From Diphasiastrum complanatum (taxonomy: Eukaryota > Streptophyta > Lycopodiopsida > Lycopodiales > Lycopodiaceae): a DNA stretch of 64,000 nucleotides. Of the stretch, positions 1 through 10,548 are shown piece after piece (positions within the stretch are counted from its first letter, which is position 1; the number at the start of each line of letters is the position of its first letter). Both the position numbers and the translations under genes were made by a program. A model generated the notes under the pieces. The model saw nothing but the letters and a program-made list of their open reading frames with translations, was not told where the DNA came from and made no database searches. The DNA lies in contig CM055107.1 in the NCBI GenBank assembly GCA_029204225.1, forward strand, positions 8,489,472-8,553,471, in the 5' to 3' direction.

Positions 1-575
1 AAATTTTTAGCATTTCGATCATAGTCGAGATCATCTTTAATATCTTCTTTTGTTAGGGATTTATTCGTTCCCTTCTTCTTAGATGATTTTTTGCGTTTAT
101 TCGAGGAACCTTTCGAGTTGGTTTTCGAGTCATCTTTCGAAGAACTCCTCGTATTTACTTTGAATATTGTTTCCATATCACTTGGCCAAGATTGGTCAGT
201 TGTCCTCGTTGATTGGTTTTCCACAAGATCAATTTTTTGTATAACCGCATCTGCCGAAACTTTTCCTTTCGAGTCTACCATTGCAGCAGGTGTCGCTACA
301 TACTGGTATTTAGGTCTTGGCCTCTGTGGTTGGGGACAATCAGGATATTTGTGGCCTGGTTCTTTACAATTCGAACAGAGAGGTACATACCCAATTGGCT
401 TCCGTGGTTGCGGACAGTCTGGTGAAAAATGTCCTGGTTCTCCACAATTGTAACAATTGCCTGAAACTGGTCTTGGAAAATTCGAAGTCTTTGTTGTTGA
501 TGTTACAAATTCGGGTGGATTATATCTTTTCGGTCCGAATTTGGGTTTGGATTGCTGGAACGGTGTAGTCGTGTC
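1..575 (-). pseudogene. Gypsy A copy 1 gag/pol continuation after a nonsense codon
   Basis: The reading frame continues from gag past the stop at 576-578 and encodes the nucleocapsid-to-protease linker. Two CCHC zinc knuckles are visible (CYNCGEPGHFSPDC near 425-470 and CSNCKEPGHRYPDC near 345-390), followed by a Lys/Ser-rich linker. The same segment is uninterrupted in copy 2, so the stop is a lesion of this copy rather than a gag/pol boundary. The segment is truncated by the window edge before the protease motif. Confidence 0.85.
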
Positions 576-1706
576 TTAAACAAAATTTGTTGTTGTATCA
601 TTATTCTGAAAAATAAACAGCACCTCCTGTGTTGGATCTTCAACGTAAGATATATTCACTGTTCTGCAATCTTCCTTCGAATGTCCTGATGCACCGCACC
701 TCGTACACCATAGTCCTGAATTGGAAGAAGATGATTTCGGTCTCTTGTCAGCAACCTCTGAAATCTGAACTTTTAGATCGTTGAATTTTTTGTTAATATC
801 TGCAAGATCTCTCCTCCAAATCTTTTCGACCTTTGATGTTGTTGGCTTCATTTCCGAATTTTTATCGTCCTTTCGTTTGGGTTTTCGTTTACTACTTCGT
901 TCTCTCTCATCAGTCTCAGAGTCGGATGAGTCGAGTAATTCGGATTCTGAACTGGAGGAACTGGAACTGGATTCAGACTTCGAATCCTCTTCACTGCCAC
1001 TGGAAACATGCTTAGACTTTCGACTTCGTCTAGTTGATTTTCTCTTTTGAGCAAGCTTAGAAGTCTCATAGTTTTCAGCACTTGCAATGACTGCTGCTAA
1101 GGTAGTCGTATCACCTTGTCTGCAGTATCGATTTATACTCGGTGGTAAACCTGACAGAAACCATTCAATCTGCATCGCAACGGGGTATACTCCAGTTAGT
1201 TTTCCGATAAGATTCTTGACCTTACGAGTATACCTTCTCAGAGATTCTCGACTCTTCTTCTCTATGTTGTTGAGTCTGCCGAGTACTCTGGATGAATAAC
1301 CAATTTCTCTGAATTGGTGTAGAAACGCATCTTTCAGCAGCAACCAGGTAGCCACTCGTCCTGGTTCGACTTGGCTGTACCATATGCGTGCTTGTTTTCT
1401 GAGAAGACCAAGAAAAATCCTCAGTTTGTCCGCCTCCGAACCTTCATTATTCGCGTTCGCAATTGATTCGAACTGCGAAACATAACTGTCCGCATCATCT
1501 GAGGTTGTTCCTTTGAAATAATCGTATCTGATCTTTGAAATTGAAGAAAGTCGGGGTGCAGGGCCTTCCATATTCGGTTTTAGTTTGGCAACTGGTTTTA
1601 ACAAATCCGAATAAGTTTCAGCTCTATCAGAACTTCCAGATAAATTTCTGAAAAAATCTTCTCGAATCTTTCGATATCTTTCGAGTCGGGAAGCTCTGTC
1701 TGACAT
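576..1706 (-). pseudogene. gag: Gypsy A copy 1 gag (376 aa, ended by premature stop)
   Basis: Gag is the structural capsid/nucleocapsid protein that packages element RNA. The ORF starts at an ATG 59 bases inside the primer-binding site. It has the plant gypsy capsid layout (retrotransposon gag-like block with WYSQ and WFLSGLP motifs), a basic and then Ser/Glu-rich linker, and one CCHC knuckle (CTRCGASGHSKEDC) near the C terminus. It stops at TAA (576-578), where copy 2 has CAA, a single C-to-T change on the coding strand. Copy 1 keeps the six-A run at 1651-1656 that is expanded in copy 2, so its gag N terminus is the ancestral frame. I infer that gag, protease and pol were once one ORF. Confidence 0.88.
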
Positions 1707-1764
1707 ATACTTATTAATGACGATGATTTTGTCAGTTTTATATCAACATGTTTGTTTTTGGCTA

Positions 1765-1782
1765 TCCCCGACAACGGCGCCA
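1765..1782 (-). other. Primer-binding site, tRNA-Asp type (copy 1)
   Basis: The minus strand reads TGGCGCCGTTGTCGGGGA, the complement of the plant tRNA-Asp 3' end with one mismatch. It lies 15 bases inside the 5' LTR. It is the start site for minus-strand cDNA synthesis. Confidence 0.85.
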
Positions 1783-1797
1783 AAATTTGGTTTTTTA

Positions 1798-3016
1798 TGT
1801 CGTGGTATACCAATTGTATTTGGTATAGTTTTGTAGTATTTAGTGTCGAATCCCCAAGAGGATAGCTTCTTTATGGTATAATGTTGATATTGTTCTGACT
1901 TATTCGTATGATATAAAATGGAGAATTAGTCTGGTTGTCAAACAGACATTTGGGTTAAGTAACCAGTATTACTTAATGGATAAATGAATGTTTAAAATTG
2001 GAATATCAGTCTTCTCTTTCGAATCGAAGAATTGGCGTTCTACAGGAGAATTGTTATCAGAGTAGTACGAATGTACTCCACTCTATCTGATTAAGGTGTC
2101 GGCAAGAATTCGGATTGATTTCGATGTATTCGTTCATCAGTGATCATAAGTTAATCTTATTCTTGGATTAACAAAAGTTAAACAATAGTCCTCAACAACT
2201 AGTGTTCTCCTCAGAGTTAAATCTCTTGTATAATCTTCGAATATGTTAGAAACATATGTTCGGAGATATTCAGAATACAGATATCTTATCTCAATTCTTC
2301 AGACAGGGACTATCAATTCAGTTGTATACATACTTTTCTATCGATGACTGAGATAGACTTCTGATGATAGACGTTATTCGGGTATCGAACAAGTATTCGA
2401 GTGTCGAACAAATATTCGAATGAACGAATAAGTTAGTTTTAAGACAGTTCGTTAGAACACTTTTACAGATACACAGCATAGACTGTAATGTACTTATGCA
2501 ACTGTCTGACCAGAGATAGATTTATATAAGAAAGATTGTTAGAGTACTTCAGAAGATCTCTCACAAGTACATAAACTTTTATCTCTCAGCGAATACATAA
2601 ACTATATCTCCTGGTGAGTAAGACTGAATCGTGTCTTCTCTTTATCATCTTCAGAGCGAACAATCACGTCTTTATAAATTAGAGGCGTGTCGCTTTACTG
2701 AATAAGGTTAACCAATATATATTTGACACGTATGTAGATTATACCGCAAAGATGTATCTAACCCTGAGTTTAGATTACTATAGTTAGAATTGTCGATTCG
2801 AATCGAGTCGTTTCATGTAAGTGTCTTTATTTAAGGGTTGTTGTAGATGTCGCTTCATTGCTGAGGACTTGTCCTTTATATGTGATATTTAGTATGTCGC
2901 GAAAAATATAGGCAGGTCCCTTCATTATATATGTATCCAGCTCTTGTCTTCTTATGTGAATATATATTGCTTCATTCGGATGTATATTCGTTGTTTAATA
3001 AATACACATCTTCACA
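1798..3016 (-). repeat. 5' LTR of gypsy A copy 1 (1219 bp)
   Basis: The plus strand starts TGTCGTGG and ends TCTTCACA, so the LTR has TG...CA termini in either orientation. The length equals both LTRs of copy 2 exactly. Only scattered substitutions separate it from them. A TATATAA-type box on the minus strand near 2520-2530 is a candidate promoter, and the LTR would drive transcription leftward into gag. Confidence 0.93.
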
Positions 3017-3617
3017 GAGCTACTTCAAGCTAAGTGAGAGGTGCATTGCGGAGTACTCAGTCTTTGCCTACCTTAAAGAGCCAAGAAGGAAATGTATCAA
3101 TATCAGGCTGGGACAAGGAGAGAAATCAAGGTGCAGAAGCAACAAGGCACGGAGTGGACCATAAAGTGGGTAATCAAACGATACATCCTTTGGCTCAGGG
3201 AGCCTTGATACCTGTGCGGAATTGATCAAATCTGGAGCTCAGGGAGCTCAACACAAAGTGCATCAAGGACAAATCAGGAGCTCAAAGGAGTTCCAAAGTC
3301 GAAAGTCAAAAGCGACAAGGGCGAACATTTCAAAGAAAGGCCTCTGTCACTAGTTAATAAGGTTCTTGGGTTTTACGAAAGCGATATAAAATTTACGCTT
3401 TTCTCAGACAAAGAGATATTTTTAAGTTATGTAATTTTTCAGTACAAAGAGCTGAGCCTCCGACTTGTGGTGTGCCAGCTTCAATGTTAATAAAAAGTGG
3501 CCAGTAAATTGAGTACTGTGCCAAGTAGCTTAAATGTATATTTATTTTAATTGGGAGACACCTTTACTTTAATCTGACATCTGATGAGGACATCAGATTT
3601 TATAAAGGTGGGGTGGA
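3017..3617 (+). mobile_element. 3' internal end of gypsy B with polypurine tract
   Basis: No convincing ORF is present. The segment ends in a purine-rich run (aaaggtggggtgga, 3604-3617) immediately before the LTR at 3618. That is what a plus-strand LTR retrotransposon shows just upstream of its 3' LTR. I therefore read this as the untranslated 3' end of element B. Gypsy A copy 1 interrupts it on the left, and the rest of B would lie beyond the left edge. Confidence 0.6.
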
Positions 3618-4861
3618 TGTTCTAAAGCTACCTTTACAAGCTTTACTTTCGGCGCCACTGGCGCCAGCATTGTCCCCGGCTCCAGCAGCGCCCCTGCTGT
3701 TCCAGGTGCCAACGGCGCCGGCGTTGCTCCCAGCGCCACTGTGACCAGAATCCAGCCGACGCCAAGTTCCTATGGCTGAAAATCTTTGATCGGTTCTAGC
3801 GAAGTCCAGAAAGCTCAGATCGATATGCAATCACCTCACATGATCTAGGCATGATTAAAGGAAGCCTGGGGATCAATAAAATCTAGAGAGAGAAAATCCT
3901 AGAGAGAGAAAAATGTGCTTTACCAGCCTGGGTAGAGTGCTTGCTATGAGGGGAGGTGCCGAATCCCACAAATACTATAGGGGAGTGCGGGTTGTGACTC
4001 AGGGCGAGCTCCAACCAAGTCTCAGCCTCCCTTGCTGAAATGTTGTCATGGCTCTCGCCTTGGCATGCTAGCGCCCCGGAGACTAGGGTCGGTCACACAC
4101 TTGAAATGTAACCTTCTCAGATTTATCAATAAAGTGGGATTTTTCTCAAACTGCCTCTGATTACCTTCTGGGTTTCAGTGTTTGGTAAAAGCGCCAGTTG
4201 TAAGGCCGCTTCAAAATTTTTAAGCTGGCACATAGTTGAGGGTCGTATCCCGGGACGCCAGCGGTATGTCGTCGGGACCATTCGGTCTATGGTGCCAGCA
4301 GTATGCTGTGGGGACCATTTGGTCTAGGAACTGGTTGTCTCCATATCTGTCGTGGCTTGTGGTTCTGAGTGTTCCTTGCATGAACGTGAATGGGTTAAGC
4401 TCTTGGGGAATGGGCTCTAACCTGTCTGCTGAGTTGGATGGCTTGCTTGGGTGGAAGTTACCTGTTTATGGCTATCCAGTCTGACGTGGCGCCAGGTTGG
4501 CTTCCAGCGCTCATGACGAGGCTTCCAACGCTCATGATGAAGCTTTCAATTGGTTAAGTCTGATGTAAGTCAGACCGCTTGCTTGGAATGGATGTTACTC
4601 ATTTGTAACGAAGCTTTGAGTTGGTTAAGTTTGATGTATGTCGGGCGGCTTGCTTGGAGGGAAGTCACCCACATCGGGACCCCTGATCTGGCATGGCGCC
4701 AGGTTGGATCTCAATGTTGGTTTTCGGAACTTCAAGTTGGTTAAGTCTGATTGTTGTTGGTGAGTTGGCTGCTTGTATGTCAAGTGGGTTTGGATGGCAA
4801 GACTTGAAGGCTGGGAAACTAAGTCGTGGTTCCCGGCTCCCTTTGGGATGCCTACACTACA
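3618..4861 (+). repeat. LTR of gypsy family B, probably the 3' LTR (about 1244 bp)
   Basis: This is a direct repeat of 9299-10543, starting TGTTCTAAAGC and ending CTACA. It is GC-richer than its surroundings. It has GGCGCC-rich sequence near its start, a polyadenylation-type tttatcaataaag near 4120, and internal short duplications: the ccagcggtatg...gggaccatt block at about 4255-4325, and the gttggttaagt(c/t)tgatgta block repeated between 4550 and 4750. A polypurine tract precedes it, so it is a 3' LTR. The following bases cctgc (4862-4866) would be its target duplication. Confidence 0.85.
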
Positions 4862-6434
4862 CCTGCTAGCCAATCCATTCGTCTTCTTTGTAGATCACCA
4901 AGCCCCACTATATCTAGTAAATAGACCAGGCACTACCAGAAAGATCACCCGATGCCTGCTTCTTCTCCAAGAGTTTGACTTTAAAATAGCTGTTCACAAA
5001 GGAAAACAACACTATATGGCCGATCACCTCTCACAGATCCACAATGTTCCTGAGAGTAGAGAGATCGATGACGAACTCCTTGATGCCATATTATTCAACG
5101 TCGATGTCGTCCCTCCATGAGTGGGCTGCCGATATAGTTGGATATCTTATGTCGGGACATCCTTCCTCTAAGATGAGCAAGGTAGAATGATGTAGGTTAA
5201 TCATTAAATGTGTCCCTTTCACGTTGATAGTAGGACAACTTTATCACATCTGTAACGATGGAATCATACACCGTTGTGTCCTACCGCACGAAGTGTCCCA
5301 AGTCATAAGTATCGCCCACGAAGCAATAGAGGGAGGACATTTAGCTGCTAAAGCTACCAATAGGAAAGTGCTGCAACACGGCATGTTGTGGCCCACGATG
5401 TTCACTATCAAATTAAGAGGTGTGACGTGTGCCAACAATTCAACCGAATCCAGAGAAAGGACAGAATATCGTTACGACCTATACTGGCTGAGATGCCATT
5501 TGAAAAATGAGACATAAACTATGTCGGCCCTATTCGTCCAACTACTTGTGGCTCCCAAGCTCGATATATCATTGTCGCCTCTAACTACTTGACCAAATTG
5601 GTAGAAGCCAAAGTGGTGAGGAAGGTTGATGCCAACTCTACTGCTAAATTCATGTATGAAAACATCCTTGTTCATTTTGGGTGCCCACTAGAACTCATGA
5701 GTGATCGCGGAATGCATGGGCCTAAACGAGACTATCACTCACATGTTATCCTCTTATCTGGTTGTCCATAGGAAGAGTACACCCTATTACCCGCATTCTA
5801 ACGGACAAGCAGAATCATCAAACAAGATCCTCTACGAAATTATCACGAAGATGGTTGAAGTTTCATGATCAAATTGGGAACATAAGCTTCATGCAACTTT
5901 ATGGGCTTTTAGAACCACATTCAAAGTGAGTACTAGACAAACTCCATTTCAAATGGTGTATGAACAAGAAGCCGTAATGCCTATTGAGTTCATTTTTCCT
6001 AGTTTGAGAGTCACGAATGACTTAGTACAGAGGAATCCACCAGAAGGAGATTAGGCAACCTTCTTCAACTTCATGAAACTCGCTTCCTAGTGCTTCACAC
6101 CCTAGATGTAGAGAAACACCAACGAGAGGCCTGACACGATCGGAATATCAAGACCAAGGACCTCGTTAAGGGATAATTGGCCCTGTTATACAATGTCAAG
6201 GCACATAAATGTAAGTTTAAGTTTCAAGGAGAAGGACCTTACAAGGTAGTAGAGATCCGACCTAATGGCGCAGTCAATCTCATCTTCCTACAAGGCAAAT
6301 TGCTCGACACGCCCATTAATGGTAGCAAGTTGTGTCACTACTATTCAGCTGATGTTGAGCTAGGGATGTACCAGAAGCACCATCCTCATCATCTTCTTCC
6401 ACTCATGAGGGGCCATCCACACTCCGTTAGCTAG
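4862..6434 (+). pseudogene. pol: Gypsy C RNase H/integrase fragment, decayed
   Basis: Translation begins mid-domain in RNase H (FFVDHQAPLYLVN). It continues through the RNase H C terminus, an integrase zinc-binding region, the integrase core (MSDRG; GQAESSNKIL) and the C-terminal GPY-like region (GPYKVVEI, 6234-6260), ending at 6434. Frameshifts (for example near 5117) and stops (near 5868 and 6052) break it. In the core, the position of the usual catalytic IDFVGP reads INYVGP, so the first Asp is changed to Asn; a nearby conserved Asp (TDY) is also Asn. Its upstream half is missing because LTR B abuts it, so B inserted into this gene. Non-functional. Confidence 0.85.
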
Positions 6435-7739
6435 GCTAGGCAGGAGTCTCTAATTAGTTTCGATTTGGTGAATCTAGATAGATAAATTAAATAGTTGTCG
6501 ATTTAGATAGAGGATAGCGTAGATTAGTTAAACGTCGACGATAGTTTAGATCTAGATTGTTAGGAGTTTGATCTCTAGCATCTCGATTAGATCTAGAATA
6601 GCTAGGTAGATTAGATAGCTAGATCCGATAGTTAAATTAGATTTGTTCTACTTGGATAGTTGGATTAGTTGTTAACTAGGTAGTTTTACCTTAGAAAGAG
6701 CAATTAGGTAGTTAGTTAGCCTAGGCAGATTCAAACTAGACGATCCCGATTCACTATCTAGGATTAATCTAGGAAGGACAATTAGATCTAGGAATTTAGA
6801 TAAGCTAGAATAGTTTTAGGTCAATTAGCGTTAGATTAATAGATCAAGATCCATAGACTAAGGTAGTTGCCCACCGTGACTCTTAGATAGCTTAGATAGG
6901 ATAAGTTAGGCCAAATTAGATTTCCTTAGTTAGTTGATCCTAGTTCAGGTAGATCTGTTAGTTAGATTAGCCTAGAAATGTAGCGTTTAGATTAGATAGT
7001 GATAGATAGTCAGTAGGGTAGAAAGATTAGCCTAGAAAGATAACGTTTAGATTAGATAGTGATAGAGAGTCATCAGCGTAGCTTTTAGACTAGTTCAACC
7101 GCTAGGATAGATGTAATTCTAGTTATTATAGGGTACCAGATCATGACCCATAGGTTAGGGTAGCTATTGTCCAAGACCCGCAGATTATATTGTCTAGTTA
7201 GGTAAATTAGATTAGATTTACTTGTAGATCGACCTCGTTAGACTAGGAGGCTGTCCCTTACTATAGTTAAGTGATGATTTTAAAATAAATAGGAGATTGA
7301 GTATATCTAGTTAGGGAGAGCATCAACAGAACCCTATATATAAAAAATCCCACCTTGTACACACACATTGCCTTTGCCCTTGTACAAATCCTATGTGAAA
7401 ATCCAAACCTACCCCTCTTTTCTCTTTTCTCCTTGTAAAATTGCCATAGAAATGTCCTGAATGGTCTGTAAGGAGTACTATTGCTATTTTTGACAGTCAT
7501 TGTCCTCGCCATTATTATTCTCTGTTGCACTTGAACGCATGATTGAAATTGTCCAGAAAAATTTCGGTCAAAATACAAGTTAGGCCCATTTTTTTGACAA
7601 AACTGCAATTTTTAATAAACAACGGGACATTCTGATTAGAAAATCTCAAAAATTTGGCAGCCAAACGAGAAACGGATTGTGCACAGTGCAAACACTAATG
7701 ATTCGACATAGATTAGATTGATTTTTAAAAAAGACAGTA
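6435..7739 (+). mobile_element. Non-coding DNA after gypsy C pol; U3/R-like segment
   Basis: There is no coding signal. 6470-7250 is rich in taga, gatag and ttagatag words, with partial internal duplications (cctagaaa-g-tagcgtttagattagatagtgatag at about 6968 and 7029). A TATA-like ctatatataaaaaa lies at 7333-7346, followed by pyrimidine-rich sequence. This resembles the U3-R part of an LTR, plausibly that of element C, but I found no second copy in the window and cannot fix its ends. Confidence 0.35.
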
Positions 7740-8020
7740 GGCGTGTTTTACTCGTCTGTGTGCTATTACTCGCCCTCAGTTATTACTCACATCCTGTTAT
7801 TATTCACCCTCATTAATTACTCGCGCCTTCTACTATTTCTCGTTGTGTGCCATTACTCACCCACAGTATATAACTCACCAGTTTTCTATTAGTCGCCGAC
7901 TCCTATTACCCACCTGTTTGTTTATAGCTTGCCTGTTATTACTTGCCGAAGCCTATTACTCGCCACCTGCATATAACTCGCCATCTGTGTCTATAACTCA
8001 CCATCCCCAATTTTACTCTA
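7740..8020 (+). repeat. Degenerate minisatellite of tattactcgcc units
   Basis: Variants of ta-ttactcgcc / ataactcacc recur about every 12-20 bases, more than a dozen times, between 7760 and 8010. It directly precedes the first ATG of the decayed ORF at 8058, so it sits where a 5' leader would be. Confidence 0.7.
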
Positions 8021-9293
8021 CCTCAGATCCCCATCCACATCAGCACCTGACTGCATCCATGGCACCAAAACATCATCTTTCGAATGCTACTGCTCCACCA
8101 GGTCAAAAAGCTCCCATCACCCGAAACACCGCTGCACCTTCTAGTCCCAACCATTCTTCTAGTCTTGTTCCATCTTCACGTAACGCTTACTTGCCATCCG
8201 CATCCCAACAGACCGAATCCACCTCGTCCTCCTCCCCATCCTCATCCACGTCCCCCAGCCAATAGGAGAGAGGCACATCTCCCCGATCTGCCCACCGAAC
8301 TGCTGCTCTTGCCGCGCGTGCACCTTCACGGTACACCATCATGTCTTTACTCACACGGAGCAAGAGATTGCAGCTCTTAGCAACGACAGTTATCTCGCAG
8401 TTCTCATAACATGGAAGTGCTCATCTTTCAGACCTTGCACTGGTCGAGCAAGTCTTTTCCACATTTGACAAAGGCCATTTCACCATCACCTATAAAGGGC
8501 AGGACCATATAGTCTCCCTCGACCTGCAGCCAATTTCGATAGCTCTGATTCTTCCACACTCCAGCCACCTGCCAACCACTCAAACCCTCACCAAATTTGA
8601 CGTATCCATATGTTTTCGTCCAGATGATGATAACGTTAAAACAAAAACCAGCGACAACTACCTGATTTTGCACTTCAGAAATCCCAATCTCTGTGGCGCG
8701 ATATATTTTTAGTCCACCACCATCATCATGAGTTCCCACCGTCCCCTCCGCGTGTCCAAGCAAGTCATCGTCATGACGACAATAATAGACGGACCAAATA
8801 CTTTATGATCATGCCTTGTTTCTCATAAAGGAGTTACAGGCTACTTTCAAGTGCCCCTCACGGATCACCTGTGGTGGTCTCATCACCGTCATTGCCTACA
8901 CTCACCTGGAGCATCTAGGTGTTAAAACACCCACACTCTCCTCTCCATTTGCAAGCCTATTATCCCAAGATCCACTTATAACAATTGCCCACCTTCGCCT
9001 CATTGCCTATGCCATCAACTCACACACACACTAGCCCAATGTGCACTAGCCCCATCCACTCCTCCCCCGTACTTCAGATCACATCCTCTGTACATAGCCC
9101 CATCTGCCCCGCAATTTCTTCTCCTGTTTCCATAGCTATCACAAGTTCCACCATTTTCACAATCACCACTCTTGCCATCGCCACCTCATCCCCTCTTACT
9201 CACTATTCCACTTACTTCATCTCCCATTTTCCCCACAGTTGTTTCCACCATTGCTGCTCTCACCACCTCTATTGTCACCCCTGTTATCGCCAC

Positions 9294-9298
9294 CATCT
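9294..9298. repeat. Target-site duplication of solo LTR, left (catct)
   Basis: It is identical to 10544-10548 on the other side of the LTR. Confidence 0.85.
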
Positions 9299-10543
9299 TG
9301 TTGTAAAGCTACCTTTACAAGCTTTACTTCCGGCGCCATTGGCGCCAGCTATGTCCCCGGCGCCAGCAGCGCCCCTGCTGCTCCCGGCGCCAACGGCGCC
9401 GGCGTCGCTCCCAGCGCCACTGTGACCAGAATCCAGCCGACGCCAAGTTCCTATGGCTGAAAATCTTTGATCGGTTCTAGCGGAGTCCAGAGAGCTCAGA
9501 TCGATGTGCAATCACCTCACACGATCTAGGCATGATTAAAGGAAGCCTGGGGATCAATAAAATCTAGAGAGAGAAAATGACTTTCTAGAAAGAGAAAATC
9601 CTAGAGAGAGAAAAATGTGCTTTACCAACTTAGGTAGAGTGCTTGGTATGAGGGGAGGTGCAGAATCACACCAATACTATAGGGGAGTGCGGGTTGCGAC
9701 TCAGGGCGAGCTCCAACCAAGTCTCAGCCTCCCTTGCTGGAATGTTGTCATGGCTCTCGCCTTGGCATGCTAGCACCCCGAAGACTAGGGTCGGTCACAC
9801 AGTTGAAATGTAACCTTCTCAGATTTATCAATAAAGTGGGATTTTCCTCAAACTGACTCTGATTACCTTCTGGGTTTCAGTGTTCGGTAAAAGCGCCAGT
9901 TGTAAGGCCGCTTTCAAAATTTTTAACTTGGCACATAGCTGAGGGTCATATCCTGGGACGCCAGCGGTATGCCGTCGGGACCATTCGGTCCGTGGCGCCA
10001 GCGGTATGCTGTCGGGACCATTTGGTCCAAGAACTGGTTGTTTCCATATCTGTCGCGGCTTGTGGTTCTGAGTGTTCCTTGCATGAACGTGAATGGGTTA
10101 AGCTCTTGGGGAACGGGCTCTAACCTGTCGGCTGAGTTGGATGGCTTGCTTGGGTGGATGTTACCTGTTTATGGTTGTCCAGTCTGGCGTGGCGCCAGGT
10201 TGGCTTCCAGTGCTCGTGACGAAGCTTTCAGTTGGTTAAGTCTGATGTAAGTTAGACCGCTTGCTTGGAATGGATGTTACTCGTTTGTAACGAAGCTTCG
10301 AGTTGGTTAAGTTTGATGTATGTCGGGCGACTTGCTTGGAGGGAAGTCACCCACGTCGGGACCCCCGATCTGGCATGGCGCCAGGTTGGATCTCAATGTT
10401 GGTTTTCGAAACTTCAAGTTGGTTAAGTCTGATCGTTGTTGGCGAGTTGGCTGCTTGTATGTCAAGTGGGTTTGGATGGCAAGAGTTGAAGGCTGGGAAG
10501 CTAAGTCGTGGTTCCCGGCTCCCTTTGGGATGCCTGCGCTACA
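9299..10543 (+). mobile_element. Solo LTR of gypsy family B (1245 bp)
   Basis: It starts TGTTGTAAAGC, ends GCTACA and matches 3618-4861 throughout with scattered substitutions and a small extra segment near 9575. Perfect CATCT duplications flank it and no internal retrotransposon sequence is attached. It is therefore a solo LTR left by recombination between the two LTRs of a complete insertion. It shares the internal GGCGCC-rich and ccagcggtatg-type duplications of the other copy. Confidence 0.9.
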
Positions 10544-10548
10544 CATCT
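10544..10548. repeat. Target-site duplication of solo LTR, right (catct)
   Basis: It is identical to 9294-9298. Confidence 0.85.

Larger units (their letters stand above)
1..3016 (-). mobile_element. Ty3/gypsy retrotransposon, family A copy 1, 5' part
   Basis: This is the 5' half of a minus-strand LTR retrotransposon. On the minus strand it runs 5' LTR (3016 down to 1798), primer-binding site, gag, then the start of protease/pol, and leaves the window at base 1. It matches copy 2 at 32502-41381 almost base for base; base 1 corresponds to about 38366 there. The rest of pol and the 3' LTR lie outside the window, so its integrity and target duplication cannot be judged. The five bases after the LTR (3017-3021, gagct) should recur at the far end. 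It sits 3' internal to gypsy B sequence, so it inserted after B. Confidence 0.93.

Noticed and set aside
91-1299. Plus-strand ORFs opposite gypsy A gag
   Set aside because: They are complements of the conserved minus-strand gag/pol frames, and the same shadows appear opposite copy 2.
4862-6434. Endogenous pararetrovirus
   Set aside because: The domain order continues into integrase with a GPY-like end, and no movement or coat protein text is present, so Ty3/gypsy is the better fit.
8428-8763. 111-codon minus-strand ORF
   Set aside because: The plus strand of the same DNA has more coherent text (FTITYKGQDHI) in line with the 8058 ORF.
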